Shown here: positions 34,453 through 45,017 of the stretch, piece by piece
Layout of the letters: every line of letters starts with the position of its first letter
Position numbering within the stretch: position 1 is the first letter of the stretch
Assembly: GCA_958450325.1 (NCBI GenBank)
Contig: OY288253.1
Span: 61,132,266 to 61,196,265, forward strand
DNA length: 64,000 nt
Direction of reading: 5' to 3'
From: Agrostemma githago
Taxonomy: Eukaryota > Streptophyta > Magnoliopsida > Caryophyllales > Caryophyllaceae
The notes under the pieces: model-generated
Seen by the model: only the letters and a program-made list of their open reading frames with translations
Told to the model about the DNA's origin: nothing
The model's database searches: none
Translations under genes and position numbers: made by a program

Positions 34453-35950
34453 AACGGTTTGGGGAGTTCTCCATTTGTATATATCTTGTAAGTAGTTCTT
34501 TCTTTTTCTTTTTGCACTTCCATTGTTTTGCATTTCTTCCCCATATTTATTGTTGCCTCTTATTGTTTGTTGTACACAATGAAGGCATTGTGCGATTTGG
34601 TTTGGGGAGGGTATGCATCTGTCTGTTTTCATCCATCTACATATTTCTCGCATTTCCGCATGCATAAAAAAACCCAAAAATATGTTTTTGCATTTAGTCG
34701 AGTCTTAGTTGAGTCGGAATGCTATGTAGCGATGATCATAATGCTTATATGTCTTCATTTAGTTGCTTATGCTCGTGCGCTGTTAGCATTTTTCTATATA
34801 ATTACATGCGCCGCATCTTTGGTTAACTGTACTGAACAAATAAACTTGACTCATTGTTGGCAAACTACTCAAATTTGTAAGGAACTAAAGCCTTAAACTG
34901 ATGACATTCATGATCAGTTTCATTTAGGTTGAGAGTAGTACTCCTTATGAGGAATGTAACATCAAACTGCATAAGCATGACATTCGTCTCTTAAGTACAT
35001 GTACGTTTTTGACTCGTGATTTTGACATGTGCAAAAAAGGCAAATCCTTTCTTTTATCTAATTCCCATAAGCCTCACATAGCCAAATTGACTTGTTTGAC
35101 CCGTTTATCAACTACATGTCATATATTGCCTACCCTAGTCAAGCAAGTTGATGAAATGGACGGAATTGTTTTTTTTTTCGGGTTAATGTTGGGTACCATG
35201 ATGATTGAAAAAAGAGAAAAAAAGGGGAATTGAGAAGAAAAATGAAAAAGAAAAACAATCAATGAGAAAAAAATTGAATGAAAAAAAAAATAAAGGAAAG
35301 AAAGGAAAGAAAAAAAATGAAGTGAAACTAGAAGAATAATGTGTTTTTGCTATGAGAAAAGAATTGATCTCTCCAATTTCATAGTTATTAGGGGAAGTGA
35401 TCTCGATAAGGCACTTGTTACTATGTCTAATTTCTTCGACTGCAGTTTGGTAAGAACAGAATGTTTATTATTGATGGGTGTAAGGAATACTAGCTTGGCT
35501 TTTACCTCCTCATATAGTCATATCCATATCATTTTGCCCTTTCTTACCCGATTAGCCTCACTTTATACCATATGTAAGTCCTTGGCACTTCTCTTTACCC
35601 GATAGAATACGTATGTACGGTTATTAGAGATTGATTTCATGTTAGATTGCATGCATGCTCTTGTAGGTCGCAGTTTAGGTGAGTGTTTTGTCTTTCTGTT
35701 TTTACATAAACTCACAATTTCACCCCTTTTGTGTGATGAGCGATCCGTGAGAGTCCGACATAGACGAGTCTTGCAAGGTTGAAGGTTCAGTATTATTGCC
35801 ATTGATCGAGCTTGTTGTATGTGGTTGTTTACATTGACTTTAATCGTTGCGCATTGGTTTGGGTAACTTTGGAGCATACTCCACTATGAGTTATATACAT
35901 TCCATTAGGTTTGAATCCATAGTTTTGTGCTTGCTTGAGGACAAGCAAGG
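34453..35950 (+). other. Element A 3' non-coding region
   Basis: Between ORF3 and the polypurine tract, with an A/G-rich run at 35210-35330. No gene recognised. The final GAGGACAAGCAAGGG is shared in style with B and C. Confidence 0.6.
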
Positions 35951-35968
35951 GTTTGGTTTGGGGAGATT
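35951..35968 (+). other. Polypurine tract of element A
   Basis: GTTTGGTTTGGGGAGATT immediately before the 3' LTR. Confidence 0.75.
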
Positions 35969-37309
35969 TGATGCGCGTACTTTATAAACACTTTTTATGC
36001 TTTTATTACGCGCATTCCCGTACTTATCGAGTAGTGAAAGCTATCATTTTGCCCCGAATTGGCTACTTTGTGGTGTGTCTTGTCTTTTTGCAGGAACGGA
36101 AGCCATAGGAGCTAAAACGAACCAAAACCGAGCCAGAATGAAGCTGGAAAGAGCTGATCGCTGAAATGGGTATAATAGTCGACCGACAGTTTTAATTGTC
36201 GGCCGACCATTTGGGAGCTTGCAAAAGATCGCATGAGTCAATATTAGTCGGCCGACTATTTTCTGGACCGCAGACAGATTTCATGTTGTGCAAGCAGTTT
36301 CCTTATTCAGTTTTAACTCTTTCCTTATTCAGTTTTAAGTCTTCCAAATTGTATAAATAAGGAGTTTCAGCTTATTAGAAATCACTACTTCTTTTCTTTA
36401 GACTTTTTCTTACACTTCTCCACTTCTTTCTTTAGATTTTTACTCTTAATCTCTCCTAGAATTACTTTTGCTTCTAGTTTAATTTCTTTCTTAAAAACTC
36501 GGTTATGGTAAGATTTCAAGATTCGAATCGTCTTCATTTTTTTTGGTAATTTAATCTAATCTTTCTTCCTTCTTCTTCGTTCTTGATTATTCTTAATCTT
36601 TATTTATACTTGTCGCAATTTTATTATCATCCATCATGTTTAATCTAGTAAAAATCGTTTATTAATATTATCGTTCTTAATTTAATTATGAGCAACTAAT
36701 TTCCTTTACTAGGATTTAGGAGATCTGCGAATTGAATGTGGTCGCTAAATAATTTATAGATTTGTCAATGATATTGTGTCTGAGTTGTTAATTGTAGCAT
36801 TTAATTGAGATTGATTGATTGATTAAGTGGACGTAATTGATTAATTGAACTAGTAAATTTGAACCTAAGATCAGAAGTCTGGTAAAAGTTAGACCTACTA
36901 CAACACATTGGTATGCCCTAATAAGATCGGAAGCCTTTAGATGCATGCTAGGGTGAATAGTGGACCGGAAAGACCTTTTCATTACCCCTTAGACCAATAT
37001 CTGCGATAGACCTATGACCTAGACTGTGACCATATAAGATTCGTAGTGAACCGACAATCCTTGTTTTCTCTCTATATTTATTCATCCTTATTCACCTTAT
37101 TTATTTTAATTATCATTCTTTTTACTTCTCTTCCTTCACTACTTTTCGATTAGTTGAACACAAAAACAAAACCCCCTGATTTGGTTACTTAGATAAACTT
37201 TTAATTACGAGTAGAATTTATTTGTCTTCTTGTGGATACGATCCTGACTTTCCTAACTATATTTTTAGTTTGACCGGTTATCTTTGATAGGTGTACGACT
37301 AGCTTATCA
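35969..37309 (+). mobile_element. 3' LTR of element A
   Basis: 1341 bp, TGATGCGCG...CTTATCA. It matches 11560-12859 throughout, with substitutions and small indels. The palindrome cluster is at 36176-36263 and TATAAATAA at 36352. Confidence 0.93.
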
Positions 37310-37314
37310 GTAAC
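37310..37314. other. Target-site duplication of element A, right (GTAAC)
   Basis: Identical to 11555-11559. Confidence 0.9.
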
Positions 37315-37425
37315 TGTCACCTATATCAATTAATGAAGGCATAGTTCATATTAAAACAAGATTACGTATAGTTGAGATTAATCTAAGAAACTCTTTAAAG
37401 TTGGGATTATTGTCATGAAATAACC
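37315..37425. mobile_element. Right half of the long-TIR element split by A
   Basis: Inverted partner of 11285-11390, ending GTCATGAAATAACC. Confidence 0.7.
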
Positions 37426-37551
37426 CTTATATATATTTTTGTGTTGATTAGAATACTAAATAATTTTGGAATCTCTCTTTCCACTAACCAAATAATTCAA
37501 CTCATATATTTTCCCGCCTAAAGCTATCCACAACAAAAATTAAAAAAATAG

Positions 37552-37640
37552 ACCAAATGAGCTAGGCACAAATCGAACCCTTAACCTCATATGTGTCACC
37601 CTTCTCCTCTCCAACTACACTCTAACATCTTACTGATTTA
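37552..37640 (-). repeat. SINE-like segment
   Basis: The minus strand has ATGAGGTTAAGGGTTCGATT, a good B-box match, and the family start CAAATGAGC shared with 379-480. Confidence 0.4.
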
Positions 37641-38315
37641 AATATCACTACATCACACATAAAGCTATACACCACAGAAAGTATGTAATTAAGGAAATTT
37701 AATTAATTACATTGATTACGAAAATCACATGTTTTACATGGAAGATATCACATCAATATTTAATATGGAATGTATGATCAAATTTTAAAAAAAAGTATAA
37801 ACATATTGTATTCCGTTTTAACCAAATAGTTGCATTATTTTCGTTAATAGGAGATTGCACTATCCCGTACAATATTTTACATAGAATATAAAATAGTTAT
37901 GATTATTATTGTATATCTTTCTGATCATATTCGAAAATCATATTCTTAACATCGATATAAAATTTAGTAACTATATATACAAATGGAATATATATATTCC
38001 AATTGCTCTTACAAAGTCTGATACATAGTAAAAACTCACCGAAAATTCTCTATATACTACTCTAAGACAATAACAGTTACTAACATTTTCCTAAAAAATA
38101 CACTAATTTAAATTGAGAAGTAAAAAAAATGTCACTAATAAATTCGCAAACTATTCATTTTCATTAATGTTAAAGAAATTGACAAAAAAAGCTTCTTTTT
38201 ATGAAAATAATTAGATAAATTTTAAGATATGGTGTCATTACCCTTGAGAAAAAAATCAGTTATTTAAAAAATTTATTTTTGAAATGAGCTATTTACTTTG
38301 ACTTTTACAAAGATA

Positions 38316-38398
38316 TACTCTCCCCGTCCCAATGAATTCTTTTTCTATTTCATATTGGGGCGTCTCAATGAATTCTTTGCCTTTCTATTATAGGAATG

Positions 38399-38453
<55 letters not shown>

Positions 38454-38753
38454 TATATATATATATATATATAGGTATATATATATATATATAGGTATAT
38501 ATATATATATATAGGTAGGTTCAAATAAGGTCAACAACTTTTTTAAGTTCCTAAGTTCCAGTGTTAAAGTTACACAAAAAGTGCTTAAAGTTGCACGAGA
38601 TAAGTGATAAAGTTGCACTTTATCACTTGAAGTGATAAAAGTGCTGAATGTTATAGTTTCATATCAATTTTGAACAAATACAACTTTAACGTATGTCATC
38701 TGTAACTTTAATATAGACTTAAAAACATTGTTGACCTTATTTGAACCTACCTC

Positions 38754-38799
<46 letters not shown>

Positions 38800-38904
38800 A
38801 TTTGACCTCCTCATGAATTTGGCTTCACATGTCACTTCATCATTGGACCTTTTCCCCTTTGTGCCAAAAGTAAAGGCAAACAATTCATCGGGACGGAAGA
38901 AGTA
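38316..38904. mobile_element. Mariner/Stowaway-like MITE with an expanded TA interior
   Basis: Left end CTCTCCCCGTCCCAATGAAT (38318). The right end reversed is CTTCTTCCGTCCCGATGAAT (to 38902), with TA on both sides. A long TA microsatellite (38399-38512 and 38753-38775) fills the interior, and another element is inserted in it. Confidence 0.7.
38513..38752. mobile_element. 240-bp element with perfect 23-bp TIRs inserted in (TA)n
   Basis: 38513-38535 (AGGTAGGTTCAAATAAGG...) is the exact reverse complement of 38730-38752. TA repeats flank both sides, so the target preference resembles the rice Micron MITEs, which insert into TA microsatellites. The interior has direct repeats of AAAGTTGCAC/AAAGTGCTT words. 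Confidence 0.8.
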
Positions 38905-39199
38905 TATACTCACTCGATACCACTAAGATCTTCTAATTTATTCAAATGTGAGGATTATAATTATCATATAGAATGATTATTTTGATAGGGGAGACTACAA
39001 AATACGGAATATACTATTAAAATCCATATAAAAAAAAGTTTCACAAATTACATAATACAAATCTTACACCTGAGACAGTCCATTTTTAATTTATTTTTTA
39101 ATTTTCTAATGAAAAGTTGAATAGCTTTTTTACACAAAGAGAACGTATCACGGCGTGCTAACCATTAAAAAAAGTACATGATTATACAATTTTTGATAA

Positions 39200-39201
39200 A
39201 T

Positions 39202-39242
<41 letters not shown>
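39200..39242. repeat. (TA)n microsatellite
   Basis: Pure TA run. Confidence 0.9.
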
Positions 39243-39246
<4 letters not shown>

Positions 39247-39559
39247 AGGCTTTTTTCGAGCGATCTCATTGGTCCGTTCAATCAAATCCCAAATTAGGAA
39301 AGTATCATAAATAATAATAAAAAATCAATTTGAGAATCTTTTGATTATTACAATATATATTTAATTTATTATATTAATGTGATATTTTACAATTCTGACG
39401 TGAAAATCTTTAGATTTCATTTTTTAAAAACATTATCGTAAAATAAATTATAAAAATGAAATAATTAGATTCGTGTTAAAAAATTCTTTCATTAGAGTAT
39501 AAATTTCATATCATTTGTTTCACATTATGTGATAAATTTGTAACACACAACAGTTTTAA

Positions 39560-42300
39560 AATTATCCCACATCGAGAAATTACAATATGATAATAAAATT
39601 CTATATTATAAATAAAGAGTAATAATTCGTTCTTCGATATCTACCAAAAGTCTTTTGAATCTCAAAAAGAATTTCTAAGACTATAAACTTAAGTAATTAT
39701 CCTACATTGACATGATGAAATTTTATATTATAAACTTAAGTAATTATCCTACATCGAGATGATGAAATTTTATATTATAAATAAGAGTAATCATTCGTTT
39801 TAAATATCGACCAAGAAAAACTTTTAAATTATCCACATCGAAAAATTATGATTGGGTGATGGAATTCTATATTATAAATATGAGTAATCATTCGGTTTTA
39901 AATATCTATTAAAAAAACTTTTGATATATAAGACTGCAGATTTAAAAGGATATTAATTTTATAATATAAACTTAATTAATGAAATTTCATAATCATTTAC
40001 AAAATTATACGAAGTAGTGAGTTGATGAAATTCTATATTATCAATAAGACGATGAAATTTTATTATATAAATAGTCATTTCTCCAAATTATGATGAGGTG
40101 ATTAAATTCTATTCATATTATAAATAAAATTAATCATTCGTCATAAAAGAAGTTCTTAACGAGGTGATAGAATTCTATGTAATCTTTCGTTCTTAGATAT
40201 TAACCAACCATCTTTTGAGACAAAAAAAAGTTTTAGGACTAAGACTATATTGTTAAAGTATAATTATCTCGCATCGAAAAATGAAGATGGATTGATGGAA
40301 TTCTATATATTATAAATAAGTGTAATCATTTGTCTATAAATAAAAGTTCTTAATTAAACTATATCTAAACTTAAATAAATTTAAGTAAAATTATCCCACA
40401 TCGAAAAATTATAATAAGTTGAATTTTTATTATTATACAAATAAGAGTAATCATCCATCCAAAATATATAATAAGATAATCCATATGTTTATACTAAAAG
40501 TGAAATATTTTAAATGCTTAAATACAACCCTATGGGTTAAATACCAACAAAAAAACTTTTGAATTTTAAAAAAGCTTTACTACAAACTTAAAATCATCCC
40601 ACATTGAAAATTGTGATGAAATTCTATATTTCGTATTATAATCAAGAGTTAAAAAGAGCTTAAACTATAAGTTTAAGTAAATTATCTCACATCGAAAAAG
40701 AATTGACGAGCTGATGGAAGACTATAAACTTAAATAAATCATCCCACATCGAAAAGTTATGATAAGTTGATGAATTCTATATTATAAATAAGACAGATCA
40801 TTCGTTCTTAAATATCAATAAAAAAACATTTAACTCTCTTAATAAGACTACAATGTTAAATAAAAATAATCTCACATAAGATGATGAAACTTTATAGTAT
40901 AAATACGACTAATCATTTGTTCTTAAATATCAATAAAAAATTTTATGTCTTAATCTCTTAATAAGACTACAAACTTAACTAAAATAATCTCACATCGAAA
41001 AATTATAATAAGGTGAAACTTAAGTAAAACTATCCCACATCCGAAAAATTATAAAGTTTTATCAAACAAAAATCTTTTAAGTCTTAAAAAGATTTTTAAG
41101 ACTATACACAAAAGACTAATTATAATTTTTTCCTTAGCCATCAACCAACTTAAGTAATTCTCCCACATTGAAAAATAATGATGAGGTTATGAATTTCTAC
41201 TAAATAAGAGCAATCATTGTTTTTAAATATCAACCTATAATATTTTGAGTTTAGAAAAGTCTTAATAAGACTACAAAATTAAAATTATCCCACATTGAAA
41301 CAATTAAAATAAGGTAAGGTGATGATTCTATATTATAAATAAGACTACAAATTTTACTTAAATTATCCCACATCGATAAGTTATAATATGGTTATGGTTC
41401 TATATTATAAATAAGACTAAGGGGTAGCTCAAGTGGTTAGAGCTCCCTTACTCCGATCGTGAGGTTGGGGGTTTGATTGACAATGAAATTCTATATTATA
41501 AACAAGACTAATCATTCATCCTTAGATATCAATAAAAAAACTTTTAGTCTAAAAAAAAGCTATTAATTAAAAAAACTTTTAGTCTTAAAAAAAGCTATTA
41601 ATAAAACTACAAATAAAGTTAAATTAAAATTATCACATATAAAAAATTATAATGAGGTGATAATAATAATTCTACGTAATCTTTCGTTCTTAGATACTCC
41701 GTATTAACCAACAATCTTTTGAACTTAAAAAAATGTATAATTAAAGTATATAGTTAATGTATAATTATCCCGCATAGAAATTACGATGGTGTGATGAAAT
41801 TCTATGTATTATAAATAAGAGTAACCATGCATCCGTCTATAAATAAAAGTTCTTAATTAAACTATATTATCTAAACTTAAATAAACATAATTAAAATTAT
41901 CCCACATCGAAAAATTATAATAAAAGATGATCAAATTTGATTATATAAATAAAGAGTAATCATCTATCATCTAACATAGATATAAAAACAAACTCTTTTA
42001 AGTCTTCAAAAATAGCTCTTAAAATTATAAACTTAATTAAGTAATTAAATTATACCACATCGAAAAAGTATGATGAGGTGATGAAATTCTATATCATAAG
42101 TGAGTAATGTTATGGTTTTAAATATCAAGCAACAAATTTAAGGACCAGAAACCTAAAATTATCCCACATCGAAAAATTAAAATAAGGTGATGATTCTATA
42201 TTATAAATAAGAGTAATTGTGCGTTTTTCTGGGTCTTTAAAGCATATCTTAAAACTATAAACTTTGAGTAATCTTATATCGAAAAATTATGATGAGGCGA
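39560..42300 (+). repeat. Field of ~20 diverged tandem units (CCCACATCGAAAAATTA)
   Basis: The word ATCCCACATCGAAAAATTAT or a close variant recurs near 39571, 39832, 40395, 40592, 40682, 40743, 40984, 41031, 41160, 41287, 41366, 41897, 42051, 42159 and other positions. It is usually followed by GATGAAATTCTATATTATAAATAAGAG and AATCATTCGTTCTTAAATATC. Spacing varies from about 50 to 200 bp. Copies are heavily diverged, and no coding is seen. Confidence 0.8.
41404..41475 (+). repeat. tRNA-like SINE head
   Basis: AAGGGGTAGCTCAAGTGG (A-box-like) then GTGAGGTTGGGGGTTTGATT (B-box-like), inserted within the tandem-repeat field. Not a complete tRNA. Confidence 0.5.
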
Positions 42301-42833
42301 TAGAATCTTATATTATCAATCAAAAAAATTATTCGCATGTATTCTTTTGAGTTTTAGAATAAGCTCTTAAGACTATAAACTTAGTTGAAATTAAGTTTGA
42401 TTACTAATATCATGCGATCATCATATTTATTATAATGATATAGATTGATCAAGTTTCTTATTTAACGAATATACATCATCAATGTAATTAAGTCAATTAA
42501 CCCGAAGCCAACTAACCCGTGCAACGCACGGGCTTTAATCTAGTATTTATGTATTTTATGGTATGTTAAAGAGAGAAGTGGGTATCTCGAGATGTGAGAT
42601 GATATAAACCGAGTATATAAAAAATACAGTATAAACAATATTTTCATTAATTACACGTTATTTAATACTCCGTACATTTCAAGACATTACTAAAATATTT
42701 TGATTAGTTTTGTGATTTAAAAAATATTTTCCTATTTCTAAATTATACAGTCGATAAATAGTAAAAATAAAATAATATTTTTTTTATTTTAAATCTTAAA
42801 TGAAATATTCTATAAGATAAATATATTATAAAT

Positions 42834-42861
42834 ACCGTGCATTGCACGGTGTCTATACTAG
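42834..42861 (+). mobile_element. Second Helitron-type 3' end
   Basis: Hairpin ACCGTGCATTGCACGGT followed by GTCTATA and CTAG with T next. It lies 318 bp downstream of the first such end, and its 5' end was not found. Confidence 0.6.
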
Positions 42862-42982
42862 TTATGGAGTATAAGATTAATGGAAGATTATAAGAAGAAT
42901 TGGACTGAATTCTGAAGAATTGAATTGTACATGTGGAGTATTTATAGATTTAGAAAATAAATAAATAAATAAAACCGTTACA

Positions 42983-43201
42983 TTACAACGGTCTAAAAAC
43001 CTTTTTTTGGTGCCTCAACTCGAGTCGGGTCGTGCTTACTCCCACGTGCAGGCACATGACTTTTCCATTCTCGCGTAAGAGCAGAACATCAGGCCTCTCG
43101 AACCGTGCTTGGGCCGGCCCACCTGAGACTCTATGTCGTGCCAAAAGTCTGTCCAGGGTCGGGTCCCACTTCGATAGGGGCCGGCTTGATTTCCTCATCA
43201 T
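42983..43201 (-). pseudogene. GC-rich coding-like fragment, unidentified
   Basis: A 72-codon frame stands out in AT-rich surroundings (SKWDPTLDRLLARHRVSGG, ARFERPDVLLLRENGKVMCL). I do not recognise the family, and no promoter or splice sites were assigned. It may be a transposon or captured-gene fragment. Confidence 0.3.
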
Positions 43202-43290
43202 CTAGCGGTTATGGTTTAGTGCAAAAAAAAAAGATGCTATGAAAAAACAATTTTAAAACAAAAAAGTATTACTATTTGCGGTACACAATT

Positions 43291-43385
43291 TACTACCTCA
43301 GTATCTATAAGTTCGTCCACTTTCAATATAATACTTCTCACATAGGTTAAACAAAGTGGACGAACATATAGATACGAAGGGAATA
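43291..43385. mobile_element. Stowaway-like MITE, 91 bp
   Basis: The arms TATCTATAAGTTCGTCCACTTT and AAAGTGGACGAACATATAGATA fold back on each other. TA flanks 43293-43383. Confidence 0.75.
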
Positions 43386-45017
43386 ACACTTTTCCAATTT
43401 TGCCTTTTTTCATTTCTCCCCTTTATTTCTTTTTATTTCTCCTTTATCTATTTTACTCAATGCAGTACATTATTTTTTTTACTTTTACGCAGCACATTTT
43501 TTTTTAACTTTGATGGAATAAATTTATTTTAATCTTTGATGCATTTGACTTTATTAGTTAACGTAATACGTTTCTTTTATCGCGGAATACTTATGTTTTT
43601 TTCAACTTTGACGCAGTGTATCTAAACAAAACCCAAAAAAACAATAGTAAATAAGGGAGAAGAAAGGGTAAGAGAAAAAAGGATGTCAAACCTTGAAATC
43701 TCATATTTAATTTGAACTTTGAAACAAAAAAAAAAACCTAATTTAATTAAATCTCATAGTTAATTTATTTTAACTTTGAAACAAAAACCCTAATTTCTAT
43801 AATTAATGATAATTAATGGTTAATATATGTTCTTCAATCAAAATCGTATCCATAGCCTATTAAGTTTGATAAATTGAATGAATGTATAGTTAGATTTGGA
43901 GATAATCGATGATAATTGAAAAAAAATACGATGGTTTCTAGGGTTAGGGTAGAGAAGATGAGAGAGAAATAAAATTAGGTTTGTTTTTTGATGAAGGACG
44001 TGTAATGAAAAAACATGTGTAAAAGTACCGGTAAAATACGTACTGCAAAGAGTAACTACGAACAAAAATGGTGACAAATAAAATGATCATTTTGAAAATG
44101 GAGTCTAGGGAGGATTGGAAAATATGAAATCAATATTCAACCCACCTTTCGCCTCCCAAATCGGTCCCCATCTTGTAACCACGATGACTCCACCAGCCGA
44201 CAACCCACCACCACCGTGGCGGACGACTGTCATTGCCCGCGCCTCTCCTCTCTACTATGTGGCGTGACAATGACAGGAAGTGGAATGAGAGGGAGAGGAA
44301 GAGGAAACGAAAATAGCCCTGCAACCTCTCATGTCTTTTGCAATTTTGAAATCACTGCCCCTGACATTATTCTAAATCTTGCAAGTCCGAAATTTACAGA
44401 GCACTTTAGACTTTAGTTGTAATGACATCTTATTTATCTTCAGAACATAGGGCGGTCATCGTTTAAAATGAGGGCAGCCGGCGGTGATGGTGGTGGGTTG
44501 GCTACTGTGGGTTGTAGATGGGAGGAGTGATGGTGATCGGTGAGAGGACGAGGATCGACTTCAAGGGGTGAAAGGAGGATTTTTCGATCTTAGCTGGACC
44601 TCAACTTGACATTAACTTCACTCCAAACTCAAAACACAAAACACAAAACACAAATACTTGTATGTAGTACGTAGTATAAAAAGCTCTCATTGATTGATTG
44701 GACTCTGCCATTTTCTGCGCAGTAAAAGGCTCAAACTCACAAGTCATGTGCTTTTGGCAAATCCAAGGGTTTTCAAATATAAGAAAGAAAGGAGCTACTA
44801 TCAGAATATTTTCAATCACACTCGTGTGCATGAATGCAAAATATATCAACCATCAAGAGTGGATATTGTACTACAACACCAACGCAGCTCCTGCGTCGAA
44901 AATTTCCTTCATGACGTTCAATCACGATATCCTTAAGCTATGAGTAGCAGAATGGAGTATAATTTTACTAACAACGTTTGAGAGAAATGCATTGCAAACT
45001 TATCAAATGGATGATAA
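43386..45017. other. 3' flank of the Raf-like kinase gene, no gene recognised
   Basis: AT-rich sequence with homopolymer runs, a GC-richer patch at 44130-44330, and the kinase 3' UTR somewhere within 44600-45017. A CAAAACA-repeat lies at 44625-44655. Confidence 0.5.

Larger units (their letters stand above)
38047..42543 (+). mobile_element. Candidate Helitron
   Basis: The 3' end is convincing: the hairpin CCCGTGCAACGCACGGG (42516-42532) is followed by TTTAAT and CTAG, with T next. The proposed 5' end, TCTCTATATACTACTC at 38047, fits the loose TC...CTACTA pattern but is weak. No Rep/helicase coding is visible, so it would be non-autonomous. The interior holds a MITE and the tandem-repeat field. 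Confidence 0.45.

Noticed and set aside
34105..34677. A 190-codon minus-strand frame opposite element A ORF3
   Set aside because: It is a shadow of the acidic, codon-biased ORF3 tail on the + strand.
35969..37309. A separate solo LTR near 36000
   Set aside because: It pairs with 11560-12859 in the same orientation, with a shared GTAAC duplication, PBS and PPT, so it is the 3' LTR of A.
38332..38618. Frames made of YIYIYI repeats on both strands
   Set aside because: Translations of the TA microsatellite.
41404..41475. A functional tRNA gene
   Set aside because: The A- and B-box words are degenerate, and no acceptor stem or full cloverleaf can be formed.
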